Counted from the first letter of the stretch, positions 49,519 to 62,320 are shown. The stretch is 64,000 bases of DNA from Pachypanchax playfairii (GCA_006937955.1 SSNP01000035.1:310001-374000); one strand, 5' to 3'. The notes: generated by a model from the letters alone, not told the origin. A program made the numbers and translations.

Positions 49519-50840
49519 CACAGTATTTAGCTAAAACTACAAGACCCATGCCAGAACTGAATCAGTGTTCAATAATCGATTTATTTATTTCTATCATCTG
49601 TCTCTCTATCTGTTTATTTATCTGCCATCCTGACAGCAACAAACAATAAGGACAGTTTAGTGGTCAGTGCTGCCAGATTAGTTTTCTTATTTTACAAGTG
49701 TCAGACTGAAACAGCAGCTTGTCACTTGAATGGCTGAACAGTCAGGTAGTTTGCTGCCAGCCCATCAAAGCATAGAAAAGGCCAGAGAATATCACTGCCA
49801 CTGCCAACCATCTCTGCCAATTCAGGTAACCGCCTGTTTAGCATAAGACACTTCTGCTGCATCTGTGCTCACAACAGTCGCCTCTGCAGCAGCAGTTTAA
49901 ATCCTCAGTACCAACTGTGTAAGGCTCTGTTAGACCCACTGTGTTACAGCCAATAGCATTTGCCCACAAGAGCAGCTGCTGATGAATCATCAAAATGTCA
50001 GACACAGTCATTCATGTCCATCAAAATTCACCAGTGACCAATGTAATTACAGTTCCTGTTTCCACTCATCGTAAAGTATTTTGTTTGTACAGATTGAGAA
50101 AAGAAAAATTCAGGAATTTTAGACCGGACAAATCATATTTTGGGAAAAAAAACCACACAAATGTATCCCTGTCTTAAATGGATGGGTCTCTTCATGTGCT
50201 TTTACACATTTAATCTGCTACATGACAGTCTGATTTGTCACCGCTATATGTCAGCCTCTGTGACAGTTTGTCCTCCACCAAATGTGTCAATCTTGTTATG
50301 TGAGACTCACTTCTAATTTGTCAGCAACAGTTAGCTGAGCTACATTATTTCTGCTCTCTCGCAAAACGAATATGGTCAATTATATTTGCTCTCCAAACAT
50401 GCAGTTTTGACTTTAATATTTAACATAATGTATTTTCAAGCTGCTTATGTTGGAAAAAGAAAAATTAATTTCCACAAAAAAACTGTTGCATCACACCTGT
50501 TTTACCTTTTCAGAAAGTATTTTGTTCTAATTTGTTACAAGGCCTTTAATTTTACCACAACAATAAAATACATACAATAATACTTTTTTAACATTTCCCT
50601 ACTAATTTTTTTATTCAAACAACCCAACTAACTTCAAAAGAATAAAAATGTCCTTTATAAAATCAAAGTCTACACTGGCTGGTATCAGTATCACACTTCA
50701 AATGATGGTTCTTGAGAAGGTCTTATATCTGGAGCTGTAACACTTATTTGTAGTTTCACTGATTCCAGCTCACTTGAACTGTGGCAGTGTGTGACCCTGA
50801 CTTGTTCTTTTAGAAAGAGATTTTTTACTAATAAATTATA
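49519..50840. other. Intergenic
   Basis: No exon or repeat is recognised. 49730-49960 is GC-richer and repeat-free (CTGCCAGCCCATCAAAGC, AGTCGCCTCTGCAGCAGCAG), a weak regulatory candidate. Confidence 0.4.
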
Positions 50841-52060
50841 CAACCCCAACTCCATAAAAGTTGGTGTAAAGTGTAAATAAAAACCCAAATTAACTTTTTA
50901 CAAAGCTCATAATCACATATTTTCCCTGTAGAACATAAAGAATATACAGTATATCAGATGTTAAAGCTAAACTCTCATTTTGAATTTGATGGCAGCAACA
51001 CATCTCAAACAGAGTGATGTTTATCATTGTGTAATATCTCATTTTCTTTTAACATATGTAAACATCTGGGAGGTGAGGACACCAGCTGCTGGAGGTTTAT
51101 TAGAGGATTGTTGTCCCATTCTTGTCTGATGGAGGATTCTATCTGCTCAACAGCTTTGGGACTTTGTGGGATTTTATTTAATTTAGTTTAGTTTATTTCA
51201 GATCATATGCGTCAGTACTTAAATATAACATTCCAAAAAAAAACCAAAAAACAATCACAGTTGGACTACAGGTACGTGATCTGAAAAGGAGATGGAAGAA
51301 GCTAACGCTTATCAAAATTTCCAATCCCCAGTCACACAAACAGAAACTTAAACAATAAACATATACATGAAACAAAACAAAACAAAACAGGCCTAAACGT
51401 ACACTAAACCAACTCCAGTCTCCTCATTAAAACATAATGACATACACAGATCACAAAAGCAGTAAGCCAAAATAACAAGCAATATACAGTATGCACTTCA
51501 CCAAAATAAATAACACATGCAACAATCAATCATTTTCAAATTTAATAAGTATAAATTTAATAAGTATAAGTGTATCCATTCCATGTTCCTTCATGTCCTT
51601 CATTTCATGATGCACCAAATGTAATGAGACTACAGGCAGGTTAGATCAGCATGTGGACTCTTCTCCTGAAGCTGTGTTGTTGTGATAGTTGCAGTATCTG
51701 GTTTAATATTGTCTTGCTGATTATATTATTCTCTTTAGATGGTGGGATCTTAAATGTCTTCACAATTTTATATTTTTCTCAAATTATTCCTGAAGTTTGA
51801 GACACAGTTTGTCACAGACTTATGAACATTAGCCCATCTGTTTATTTAAAACGCTCTTTTTATCCTCAGTCATGTTACGAAATAGTTCCTGCAGTTACTG
51901 CCAGTTGCTTTTTGAGCCTTTTGTTTTCCCTGTTCCAACTTTTTTGTAATGTGTTATTGCCTTGAAATTCAAAATGAGTTCATTTTATTTTACGAAATGG
52001 TAAAATATCATTAGCATTATAGAAAATATAAAGTACAGTAGATTCTAGTTCCAAAATGTG
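50841..52060 (-). mobile_element. Tc1-like repeat split by a second insertion
   Basis: The left end CAACCCCAACTCCATAAAAG is the standard terminus of the teleost family. It is followed by AGAACATAAAGAATATACAG, ATTTGATGGCAGCAACACAT and ATTGTTGTCCCATTCTTGTC up to about 51175. Family sequence resumes at about 51607 (ATGATGCACCAAATG, CTACAGGCAGGTTAGATCAG) and ends near 52060 past CCAACTTTTTTGTAATGTG. Its coding strand is minus and its transposase is destroyed. Confidence 0.75.
51180..51606. mobile_element. Insertion inside the Tc1-like repeat, possible 3' end of a non-LTR retrotransposon
   Basis: About 430 bp interrupts the host repeat at a defined point. Its left edge is TTTAGTTTAGTTTATTTCAG, like a reversed retrotransposon tail. 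It includes CTGAAAAGGAGATGGAAGAA followed by GCTAACGCTTATC, wording like a common teleost LINE 3' end. Family identity is uncertain, and no target duplication is clear. Confidence 0.4.
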
Positions 52061-55000
52061 TTCTTTTCTTTGTTTTTTATTCTGCGGAATTTCTAAAAAC
52101 AATTGTTGTGATAAATTAACGAACAGTACTCAGTCAAGTTAACAGAATAAAACAAAAGCACATATGCCGAGTTGCTGTTAGGCTATTGTAGTCTGGAAGT
52201 TATATAAGTGTCCTCAGAAATCAACTTCACACCCAAACTCATTTCTGAGAAATGTTTTGTTGAGAAGATACTGAGAAATGATGTAAGCATTTGACAGGGA
52301 AGTATCTTAACTGTACTAATGTGGAAGTAGTTCCCTGATGTTGAAATATACAGTGCTGACAATATTAGGAAAGAAATGAAGTGATGTTCTGTATAATCAT
52401 GATGTTGTGACAGTAATAAATTTCCAGATGTTGTCCGATGGAGATGCTCTGCTGAAAACTCTGGCTGTATCTGGTCTTCTCTCTCTGCTAGACTTACAAT
52501 AAAATTGGAGAAGCAGGACTTGACTCGTCTTTCATTCCTTTCTGCAACTCACATAAATTAACACCCAACAAGGCCACATGAATTTTGTCTTCTTCTTCTT
52601 CCCTCTTCATAACATTACTTGATACTTGGCTCAGTTTCTTATCCAGTCTGTGCAGGCAAATGTCTGAAGCCACTTTAAGCCTAAAAGCTGCCAGAAATGT
52701 AAGAGATGCCAAACTACAGTGAAGAAGAAACCATCATAGCCTGGAAACTCAATTTAAACTATTTGGCCTATAGCTGGTTGAAACATACTCCCTCAATGTG
52801 AAATTGAGCAACTTCCATGACAGGTTATTTAACCAATATTCGCATGGCTTCCAGATTTTGGATAAAATGTTGCCAGAAAAACAACATCAGTTTTTTTTCT
52901 GCAACCTACATTCTGAACTGAGGCATTCCAAGTATTACTATTTTAAACTATGGCAGTAAACTTAAACCTCATATTCAGACCTGTCGAGACGAGACATTGC
53001 ATTAAATGCATAGATGGACGGACGGACGAATGAATGGACAAACAGTAATCCTAAAACTCTGATTCAAAAAGGGGCATCAAACACACAACAGACAAAGAAG
53101 GCTGAGAGTCAAACCACAAGAAGAGGAAGCAACACAAACCAACATGGACGCTTGTTTTGAAGAAACATCGCATGAGGAAAAAGCTGTTATCCACTGCTGG
53201 ATAATTAATCACTCTGGGACCACAGAGACAGAAAAACTGCATTGAATTACTGGTAAGGAATCACTCAAAATATTCTTATTCTTTCCTTCTTCTTGACCTG
53301 ACAGTTTACAAACCAGTACATTGTTATCATTTAATAGGCTGGAGTGTTAAACCGTAGACCTTTTTGTCAACCCTGTGATGCATCAGACCTAAACACACAT
53401 GAACACAACTAGAAACATATTAGCAAGATGCAGAGAAGTATGTTAGACTGCATGCAAAATAACTGTGTTTTCTAAAGAACATAGCAGTAAGAAACAGTCA
53501 GTTTGCTTGAATTTTTTATTTAACAATTTTTTCTTAAAAATCACTGCAGTAAAGAAACTGATTTGGAGCTGAGGAAGAAGATTGGGCCAACTGTCAAGCG
53601 TGGTTGTGACAGGTGCACCACTTGTGCTTTAACTCTTGCTGGTCCTGAGATACCAGAGGATGAACTGGGATCTTTTTCTGGCCTGAAAACTTCAGTATCT
53701 GCCAGATTGTCAAGACGTTGTCTGTCTCTCAGCTAATACTTGGCTCTTTTTGTCTGGCTCCACACAGATTTCTGTGTGTACTTTTAATTCAACTTAGCTA
53801 ATCTAGTATACAGTGAATTTGAATGTTTGTTGTCAGTTTTCATAAACAAACTTATAGGGACAGAACAAAGATTAAAAATTAAAAGGAAAACGGAGCTCCT
53901 ATTCAATTCTATTTCACCAGATTTAGATCTTGTTTTACTGATTTTTCTTTATAACTACAATAAATCAGCTTCCACCACATTAAAGTCTAGTTTGCTGGTC
54001 TGTCTGTAGTTGATATAAAATTCAACCAAATTCTTTTTCTGAGTATCTTTAGGCATGTTATAATTTTTGAAGAGGTAGGTGAGAAATGGATGCAAGATTT
54101 CATATGCGTCTGTATGCTGCAGTCAATTTGATTGACCTGACAAGCAATTCAATAACACAAGTGTTGCTGAGTCATCATAAGAAAGCTATTTAGCCTCTCA
54201 TATACAGTTTTTACAAGGAAAAAAATACTTGTTTTTTTCTGATCTTGCTTTGGCCTTGCATGAGGATAGAGAGGCAGCATTTATTACAGTATTTTAGATG
54301 TCCCAAACTGTTTTAATCTGCAGAGCCTAAGGTTGTTCTATTGGTCTGAAAGTTGTAAGTTGAAAGGATTTCTCAAGTGGATTTTTTTTTCTAATAGCCA
54401 GAAGCTTGTAGGATTGCGCTTTGCTAGTTTATTTCAAACTAGGAGTAAGTTATGCTGCATTTTTCATCACTATGCTGAAAGTATGTTTAACCCAGATTCC
54501 TTAACTTATTATGATGCCTTAATACTTGGGGACACTGACGCTGTAGCAGTTTAAAAAACAAATCTACTCACACATACCCAGTGTGCAGACATACTCAGTC
54601 ATCAGCACCACAGTCCAGAGTCTCCCCTACACCTGCTGCACAGCTTCCAGTCTGTGCATGCTACTGGTGGGCAGCCTCACCTCGTCTCCCCCTGTCCACC
54701 TTTCATATGTGTAACAGGTGTTATTAGATGTATGATTATGAGCAACAGCAGTCAAGTGGGAAACCATCTGTTTCACAGCTTGATGGTGGTCTGCTTAACC
54801 TGGCTGTCTTTTCCTTAAAACACTCCTTCAGCATGAGTTTTCCTCTTAAAGGAGAAATTAAAGCTTCAGACTAAATGGGTTTGAAAATCGGAGTCAATAT
54901 ATTCCCATAATCTTCATGTGTTTTCATAAGAATGAAATGCAGTGACAACAAAAATAAATAAATAACAAATGTGATGTAACAAAACTTTTCTAATCACAAT

Positions 55001-55508
55001 CAATTCTCCAACATATTATGCAGATTAAATCAAAAGAAATGGGAATTTTTGATTTTAAAGAATTGTACTGGCTCTGTGTGCACATTTTATAATGCAGCTT
55101 TAACACTCAGTCTACTTTAAAAAATGTGTGAATGTGTCCCCTCTGGCTGCAAGATGGATAGAAATCTGGATTTTTGGGTTCACTTCCAGATGTAAGAGAT
55201 TTTTATCAAAAGTCAAAGAAATACTCGTGTAATTTTGTCACACTTACCAACCTATTCTTGTTGAACAAGGTCTTACATTCCTTAATACATTTTTGAAAAA
55301 GTAAAAAAAAACCAAACTCAGTAATTTCCCAACATTGTGACACAAACACTGCATAAAAATCCTTAAACATTATGTTTGTTTGTTTGTTTTTAACATGTTT
55401 TTCAGTCAAGCAACTCTCCTGTTGATATACTGTATGTTAAATGCATTGTGTCACCACAGTTCATCCTTACATTGATCAGATGAGCCTGCAGAAAGTCGCT
55501 CCATCTCT
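52061..55508. other. Intergenic
   Basis: No exon is recognised. A short phrase at about 53588-53612 (CCAACTGTCAAGCGTGG) resembles a Tc1 piece but is too short to call. GGACGGACGG at about 53017 is trivial simple sequence. Confidence 0.4.
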
Positions 55509-55512
55509 TTAA

Positions 55513-55984
55513 AGACCCACTCGGATCATTTTGAATTATTTTAAAGAGTCTCAGTGGTCTTCAAATTAAGAATATGGTGTTTTACCCAAAATTATAAAAC
55601 CTGTGCTGTTTTCTAAGAAGTAGTTTCTACATAGCAGCAGTAGCTCATTAGCAATTTACCTCTGCGCTGTGGGCGGAACCGTTGGAATGGAGGCTCCCCC
55701 TCACCCCTTCCCGTTGCTGAGAGCTCTCTGTTTATGCTAGCGCTACCACCAGCTGTAAGCTAGCAGAGCATGGGCTTGTGGCCCGCCCACTGGCTTTTCT
55801 ACATCACAAATCCAGTGTTTTTAGAACCCCTTTTTTTGTGTCTGCCACCGATTCACAACAATTTGAATGCAGAAATACTCAGAAAGCAATTTTGAGCTTA
55901 ATTTCCTTAAGATATGTCCTCTAGAAAAATGCCACAAGAACATGTTAACAACAAGAAAAACACAATTTTCATCGGAGTGGGTCT
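55513..55984. mobile_element. MITE with TTAA target duplication, family 2 (472 bp)
   Basis: The left end is AGACCCACTCGGAT and the right end, reverse-complemented, is AGACCCACTCCGAT, with one mismatch over 14 bp. TTAA flanks both sides (55509-55512 and 55985-55988). The interior is GC-richer (TGCGCTGTGGGCGGAACC) and unrelated to the family at 44352. No transposase frame. Confidence 0.8.
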
Positions 55985-55988
55985 TTAA

Positions 55989-57456
55989 CAGCTCTTCCTC
56001 TATTTATTTGGCTTACACAGATAGCCTCCTATTTTCTAACAACAGAGCAGTCCTCCCTCTCTTTCATGATCACAAATTTTCTGTTTGAGGTTTGTTTAAA
56101 GGCAAAAGATTTGCTGCAAGTATGATATTGACTACTTATAAGATCTCAACACAACCTCCGTTTCATACAATCAAAGTACTCACCTTAAGAAACGATCAGG
56201 AATCGGTAGGCTGGGTGAAACGGAGGTTTGTGGTTTAGGTGTGATTTCAAGCCACCATGCAGTAAGCTGCAACGTATTAAACCTTAATGAGACTCGTTGT
56301 CTCCTGTTAATGAGCTTTCCAGGAATGCTGCTGTGTTTGATTGCAGACTTGTAACTCGGCATCTACTTGTGTTATTCATCTGAGTTCCTCTTTTTTTTTT
56401 CATTTGAAGGTTGCTCTGTGCATTTTTGACATTTGCTGTACTTTGTGAGCCACAGCCACTCCATCATCCACGACTTAACAATGAAATGACAGGAAGTAGT
56501 CTGTGAACTGATGCACATCATTGTCAGTTGTCAAATAATAAATTCATTTTTAACAAGTTTACCTTGAAAAAATATGATTATAAAAAATGTGTGATTTTTT
56601 TTAACTTTCACTAGTTCCACAGGAAATAAATGATCAGTGTTTTCATGTGTGAAAACATCCCCATCTCACTCATACAGAAAAATTCTGTTTGGTTTTTTTC
56701 TTAACTGGATCTGACATACATTTATTTAGTCTCAATAAATCCATCACTTGGCTAATTAATCAATATTAACATTGGAATTGACAGTATTAAGAGCTGACCA
56801 TACATGCCAATAGCATCTGAAAGAAGCCAGCACCATTTGCTTCATTTTGCTGGGCATCCATCACAAAAATACTTTGGAACAGTAACTGAACAGTTTCAAA
56901 GGCAGTTATGACTGTGAGCCATTTTGTGTCATTTGATTGGTGGTGATGTCAAGATGAAAAGCAGTCTATCTTCACTCCTTTCATTTTAATGCTACACATT
57001 ATTGTCTCTAGTGGAGATTGTAATGAAGTGATCCGAGGTTGAATAAAAATTTGAAATGCCACTATGTCACTTAAATTTTTTATGCTCTTACTGAAACTGT
57101 GTTCTCTGAGCTTCAATGAGATTATTTTAGATATCAGTCAGAGTCAGCTGTGAAAACAGAGATTGTGCTATTATAAATAAAAACATCTCTGATTTGCCAG
57201 AATAAACAAAATGGTTCCTTCAGACAGATGGAATGATTCAAATGAGATAAAATAAACTGACTTTCTGAGGAGAAAGAGCACTTCCTCTGTCCTCCTAGAA
57301 AGGAAAAGTATTTTTCCACCTTTCTCTAACTCCATAATATAAGTTGCAATAATCACTTCTTATTTTAACCTTAGCAATCTATTTTTATACTTTCTCTTTA
57401 TACTTCAACAACTGCTAAATTTTATTTTCTGCTGCATAACTAACGGTACTTCATAT
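55989..57456. other. Intergenic
   Basis: No exon or repeat is recognised. Confidence 0.4.
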
Positions 57457-57600
57457 AACCCCAACTCCAAAAACTGCAGGACACTGTGTAAAATGCAAAT
57501 AGAAACAAAATACAATGCAAAGCAGACATATAAAAAGCATTAAGTTAATGACATAATTTCTGTTTGTGTTAAAGATAAATTCAAAAAATTGGAAAAAGAG
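57457..57600. mobile_element. Tc1-like repeat terminus, truncated
   Basis: AACCCCAACTCCAAAAACTG then GGACACTGTGTAAAATGCAA and ATAGAAACAAAATACAATGC match the outer end of the same family as 50841-52060. The match fades by about 57600. Interior sequence is absent. Confidence 0.6.
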
Positions 57601-58830
57601 AATTGCAATTTTTATTTGTATTCATGTACAGTATGAACTACAATCTCAGGTATCAATAATTGAACATCATCCTTAGGGAAATTAGACTCCTTACAAGCAA
57701 TGTCTTTTTTCTTGTTTTTGTTTTGCTTTTTTTGGTCTTTTATAACAACTGGAGCACATGTAAAATTATGATCTTAAGATTTTTTTTTCTCTTTTTTATG
57801 TTATGTTTTTGAAAATATTTTTTTTTCTTTTTTTTGTAGAAATTTTGCTATGTGATGATTATCCTCTCCAAAAATGAGAGAGAATGTCTCCACATACGAT
57901 ACTCCCTCCCATACATGGACAGTTGGCAGAATGACACGCAAGAATTTGATCACCTTGGCTGAGGGCTTTGCACAAAAAAACAAACTCAGTCTGCTGGTAT
58001 GTTGAGTCCAACATTCTGCATGTGACAGTCTTCATTCAGTTTCGTTCCAACTCTGAAAAATCTCTCCGTAAAAGCCATCCTGCCTAAGCAACTACAAATA
58101 CACAGATATCCCATTCATTCGGAATAACTCACAACCCCCAAATATATATGTCAAAAAAATTCTGAACTTTTTTCACTGTAGCCAGCATGAACATTGAATC
58201 ATTAATCCACCAAAAGCATTGAAAAGGAATAGAGCATAAAAAAAGAAAACTGAGAAGGGAAAGAATGGCTTACTCACTGTCATTACCATTTATGGCACTG
58301 TTCTTCTCTACATGGTGAAAGGCTGCCGGTGAGTAGTTCCTGTTTCAGCTGTTGTTGCTTCAATTACAGATTCTTTCTTTCCTTAGCTCGTGACTAAACA
58401 GAAAATACATGCTTCAATGTCCATCTTTTTTTTTCACCATCATATTACAGTAACAGACATGATAATATATTCAGAAGACTGTACGGATGTTTGATTTTAT
58501 TACACAGGTTTCAGAGTCAAAATAATGGGACTGCCAGAGAGACAGAAAAAAAGAGAAGAATCAAGAAAAAAATCTAAATCAGTGCAAATTTTTCATGCTG
58601 TGAGATGATTCTTGTTAAATAACTTGGACTAAATGTTGTTTGTTAACATGGCGTTGTGTGTGGTGCCAGTCCCATCCAAACCCACGTGTAAATATACATT
58701 CCATTTAGCCACATTTGTTGATAATCAGTCCCGTTTGTGAATTTGCCAGTGGTAAATTAAAATATGCTTGTTGCACAGAGACCAGGCAAAAGACATTTCT
58801 ACCGCTTCTTACTTTCTGTACAAGGTCACT

Positions 58831-58844
58831 GTTTCCATGGCGAC
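58831..58844. promoter_or_regulatory. RFX-like X-box
   Basis: GTTTCCATGGCGAC differs from the palindromic X-box GTTGCCATGGCAAC at two positions. It is a weak single-site call about 1.6 kb past the lrrc4c stop. Confidence 0.25.
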
Positions 58845-60040
58845 AGGCTGATGGCTAGTTTGCGTCCTTATTTCTTATCTATTTTTCCACTTTTCTCCCC
58901 TCGTGTTTGCAATATCTCTGTTTGAAGACTCCTCATGACCATTGTAGGCATGAACACCATCACCTCCTGTCCCCAACCACTGTTCTTCTCTTTCCATTCC
59001 TAACATCCGTCTTCTTTCTATTACTAAATGGGTAAAAAAGCCACATGTAAATAGACCAGAGAAGAGAAAATGTTTTGATGATCTGAAATGATGCAGTATC
59101 AAAGTTTCTGTGTTTTTGCTCTGCAAAAAAAGAGACTGAGCAGGGGTTGCTTCAATATCAAAAGCCTCTACCCCCTGTGAGATGTTAGGCACAAAGTCTT
59201 TCTTATCAGCTTTCCTCTGTTAGTCTGGAAATGAAATGCTGATACAGATTAACAAGCTATAACCCATCTTCGCCTATTTTGTTGCCTGTTTCTTGCTGCT
59301 TCACTGAGTATGTTAGCCCTGTCTGCTTTCGTCTGACAGGGTCACACTACATTACAAAGCAGCCTCATTTGCCTTTTTATCTGTACTAACAGATGGACTA
59401 TCAGCGCCTGGGCTTGTGTGACCCTGAGGTGATGGCAAGGTGCTGCAACACCGAGTGGACGTAGATCATTACCAGGTTAACAGGGAGGCTACAGATCCCA
59501 ACCTTATGTTACCCTTCATTTTTCTAAGAAACGTTCTACTATTGTGAAGCACGCACATGGGTAAATGAGAGATGGGGGTGAGTGAGGAAAACGACCGAGT
59601 TCAGTGACAAAAAGAAGGAGAAAGAAACAAAAAAGGGGCCAAAAAGATAGTGAAGAGAAAAAAAGGTGAATATTGACTGGGAAAATGAATAATTTAGAGA
59701 ATATAAAAAGGAAGATCAGAAGGAAATGGTTAAGGGTAAAAGTCTAGTGAAATGTGAGGAGGGGGAGTGGGAGCAGGACCTTAATCTTAATTAAAGTGAA
59801 GGATGTATGGCTGTTGTTCAGGAGCCACAGGGGAAATGCGCATTTACTCATTTGCCAGCTTTGCTCCGCAGGCATGCTGGTTTCACTGTGATATAATCCA
59901 GAGCTGTGTCATTAAAAGATCTAATCTTATCTTGAATGACAGCTGGAATATGATGGTGAAAGAAAATACCCCTACATTCTTGTTTGATGTCTTATAAAGT
60001 TCCTCAATGTTAGATGTAGTCTGTTGGGTAACCTTCAAAT

Positions 60041-60260
60041 ACAGTATTGGTAAAAAGTATTTACCCTCTTACAGATTTCTTCTGGTTTCCTTTTTTTTTT
60101 GTCACGCTTATTTTGTTTAAGTAAACCATTCTTTCCTTTGAGCAGTATTACACACAGAGAGAGAAATAAAATGAGCTAAAAAGCTATTACAAATTGTTTT
60201 CTTCATTTAGCCACTAGACATATTTCAATAAATAATATTTGTTTTTGTAAAGACCCTTTC
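60041..60260. mobile_element. Tc1-like repeat terminus remnant
   Basis: ACAGTATTGGTAAAAAGTAT then TTACCCTCTTACAGATTTCT and TTTGTCACGCTTATTTTG with GTTTAAGTAAACCATTC match the outer end of a widespread teleost Tc1-like element (the 'GTGAAAAAGTATTTGCCCCC' family). Only one end is preserved. It may lie in the lrrc4c 3' UTR. Confidence 0.55.
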
Positions 60261-60430
60261 TAAAGAATCACATTTAGTCCCTTTGCCAAATGCTGATTTA
60301 AGAGCTGTAGTCAAGATCAACTGTCAAGTCAGCGGCAATCCAAAATCCAATTTTTTTTCTCCTTATGTTTTGATCCATTGTATTCCAAGTTTTAAACTGG
60401 TAATTCAGGATATGTTGTCAAAATTTAAGA

Positions 60431-62320
60431 TTAGATTTGGGTTTCTTGCACATTGTCTTTTGAGCAAGCTTGAATTAGTAAAGGTTCCTGTGTTGCTGAG
60501 CTGTGTATGGCACTGAGCATGGGAGGATGGTGGTAAGTGCTCTTGTAGGTGTTGTAGTGGTTGTAATGCTCCAGTGGAGGGAGCGATAGATGTCTCTCCA
60601 TCGCAGCAACACCTGCAAGCTCTTCTTCAACAGTAATGACTTCCATGGAGGAGGCAGGGCCATCAGGGTCTTGTTGGTTATGCTGCTTCCTCATCTTGTA
60701 GAAAATAACCAACAGAACAGCAGCCATGAGTGTGATGGCCACAAAGCAGCCAATGATAATCTTGGTGGTTTTCATCACCTCATCCAGACCATTGAGGGCT
60801 CCTTCTCCATCCAGATCAAGAACTGGAATAGTGTAAGTCCGCTCTGTGGTCCGTGTTAAAACAGGAGTACCCTTTGTAGTTGAAGATGATACCCAGTCAA
60901 ATGGGGGAGTCTGACTGTCCTCCCCAGGGGTCTCAATCGTCTCCACTGTGACAGTGGTAAAATAGGTTACGCCACTGTTTTCCACAGAAGTAACATTGAG
61001 AACAGCAGAAGCAGAAATATTCCCTGCTGTGTTGCTAACCATACAGGTGTAAGTCCCAGTGTCTTGCATTGTCACACTAGTGAAGTTTAGTGTCCCATCG
61101 TTGAGTACAGACAAACGCACCTTATAAGCCCCATGTGTCACCAAAGAGCCATTTGGTGTGAGCCAGGAGATAGAAGTCAGAGAGCTTGTACGGCATTTAA
61201 GCTCAGCACCCATGCCCTCAGTCACATTCAAGTCACTGGGTGGCTCTACAATAACAGGACCATCACACTGGAAGTAGCTGTGGTCCAGCTCTCCAATATA
61301 GCGACCTTTGAAGGCTGAAGGAGTATAGCAACGTGCACAACAGCTGGTATTTGCAGGTACTGTTTCTTTAAGCCACCAACTAAGCCACAGAATATCACAG
61401 TTGCAGTTCCAAGGGTTATGATGAAGATGAACTCTTTCCAAACGATGCAATGGTGTAAAGAGTTCATGTGGTAAAAAGGTCAGGTTGTTGTGAGCTAGGT
61501 TCAGCTCCACCAATGACTGAAGATCATCAAAAGAATTTCTCTCAATGGTTTGGATCTGAGCATGCATCATCCATAGCTTCTGAAGGTTCACTAACCCTAC
61601 AAATGAGCTGGGCTTGATAACAGAAATCTGGTTACCTGACATTTCTAATTCTTCAAGCCTAACTAAAGGTAAGATGTTTGGGATTTCCTTGAGGTTGCAC
61701 ATTCCCAAATTCAGGTATCGCAGGTTGCTCAGGTCCTTGAAAGCTCCATCAGAAATATAGGAGAGACGTTTTAGCTCACCCAGGTCTAGTCTTCGAAGGG
61801 ATGGAACCCGGTTGAAGGCATATGATGGTATACTTTCAATTGGGTTGTTCCGTAGCCACAATTCCTTAAGTTTGGACAAGTACTCAAATGCTCCATTGGG
61901 GATTGTCGTCAGTCGATTATCAAATAGCTCCAGTGTGTTGAGGTTTGCCAGCCCATTAAAAGCCCCAATTTCAATGTTGCGGATGTGATTCTTGCTCAGT
62001 TGCAGGATCTCCAGATGGCGCAGATGCTTGAAACTATCCACTTTGATCACCTGGATAAGGTTATCCTGGAGATTCAGGTATCGGGTATTGGTAGAAATGC
62101 CATCTGGAACATCCCGTAGACTACGCCGGGTGCATATAACTTTGCTGAACTGGTTACTGCACGAGCAGACAGAAGGACAGGTTTGAGCACGAACTAGTCC
62201 AGCCACCACCAGTATCTGAAGGGCCAAAAGAAGCACAAAGAGGGGGTTGGACAGCGCCCCCTTCAGCCTACGACCTCTCATTGTCTGGCGCTGGAGGGAG
62301 GAGATCATTGTGTTCAGCAT
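60431..62320 (-). CDS. lrrc4c: Leucine-rich repeat-containing protein 4C (netrin-G1 ligand, NGL-1), complete coding exon, 629 aa
   Basis: Postsynaptic type I membrane adhesion protein that binds netrin-G1 on axons and organises excitatory synapses. Domain order: signal peptide and hydrophobic core (about 25-44, ending VRA before QTCPS); LRRNT with Cys 48, 52, 54, 63; nine or so LRRs (77-300), including the family block ELKRLSYISDGAF; LRRCT (302-352) with NPWNCNC and Cys 306, 308, 327, 328, 331, 352; Ig-like domain (about 355-443) with Cys376, Cys426 and D-T-G-T-Y-T-C; Ser/Thr-rich stalk; transmembrane helix (520-541); cytoplasmic tail ending KDNVQETQI, whose ETQI is the PDZ ligand for PSD-95-type proteins. 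N-glycosylation sequons include N279, N324, N390, N412, N434 and N442. Length is close to human (640 aa), with the stalk shorter. The whole CDS is in one exon, as in other vertebrates. The TAA stop is at 60433-60431. The start MLN and the LRRC4C-specific tail favour lrrc4c over lrrc4 or lrrc4b, and synteny with hsd17b12 supports this. Confidence 0.97.
   Translation of the reverse strand: MLNTMISSLQRQTMRGRRLKGALSNPLFVLLLALQILVVAGLVRAQTCPSVCSCSNQFSKVICTRRSLRDVPDGISTNTRYLNLQDNLIQVIKVDSFKHLRHLEILQLSKNHIRNIEIGAFNGLANLNTLELFDNRLTTIPNGAFEYLSKLKELWLRNNPIESIPSYAFNRVPSLRRLDLGELKRLSYISDGAFKDLSNLRYLNLGMCNLKEIPNILPLVRLEELEMSGNQISVIKPSSFVGLVNLQKLWMMHAQIQTIERNSFDDLQSLVELNLAHNNLTFLPHELFTPLHRLERVHLHHNPWNCNCDILWLSWWLKETVPANTSCCARCYTPSAFKGRYIGELDHSYFQCDGPVIVEPPSDLNVTEGMGAELKCRTSSLTSISWLTPNGSLVTHGAYKVRLSVLNDGTLNFTSVTMQDTGTYTCMVSNTAGNISASAVLNVTSVENSGVTYFTTVTVETIETPGEDSQTPPFDWVSSSTTKGTPVLTRTTERTYTIPVLDLDGEGALNGLDEVMKTTKIIIGCFVAITLMAAVLLVIFYKMRKQHNQQDPDGPASSMEVITVEEELAGVAAMERHLSLPPLEHYNHYNTYKSTYHHPPMLSAIHSSATQEPLLIQACSKDNVQETQI

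Larger units (their letters stand above)
57601..60430 (-). other. lrrc4c: Downstream flank and likely 3' UTR of lrrc4c
   Basis: No other exon is recognised. The best minus-strand poly(A) hexamer near the gene is AATAAA at 58501-58496, which would give a 3' UTR of about 1.9 kb, but this is uncertain. An RFX-like GTTTCCATGGCGAC lies at 58831-58844. A Tc1-like remnant lies at 60041-60260. Confidence 0.35.

Noticed and set aside
49076..49549. Long frames spanning 49076-49549
   Set aside because: Mostly unknown bases across the assembly gap.
53588..53612. Tc1-like phrase CCAACTGTCAAGCGTGG
   Set aside because: Only about 20 matching bases, and the surroundings do not continue the family.
58496..58501. 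lrrc4c poly(A) signal as a stand-alone feature
   Set aside because: AATAAA on the minus strand is common in AT-rich DNA and nothing else supports this one, so it is only mentioned in the flank entry.
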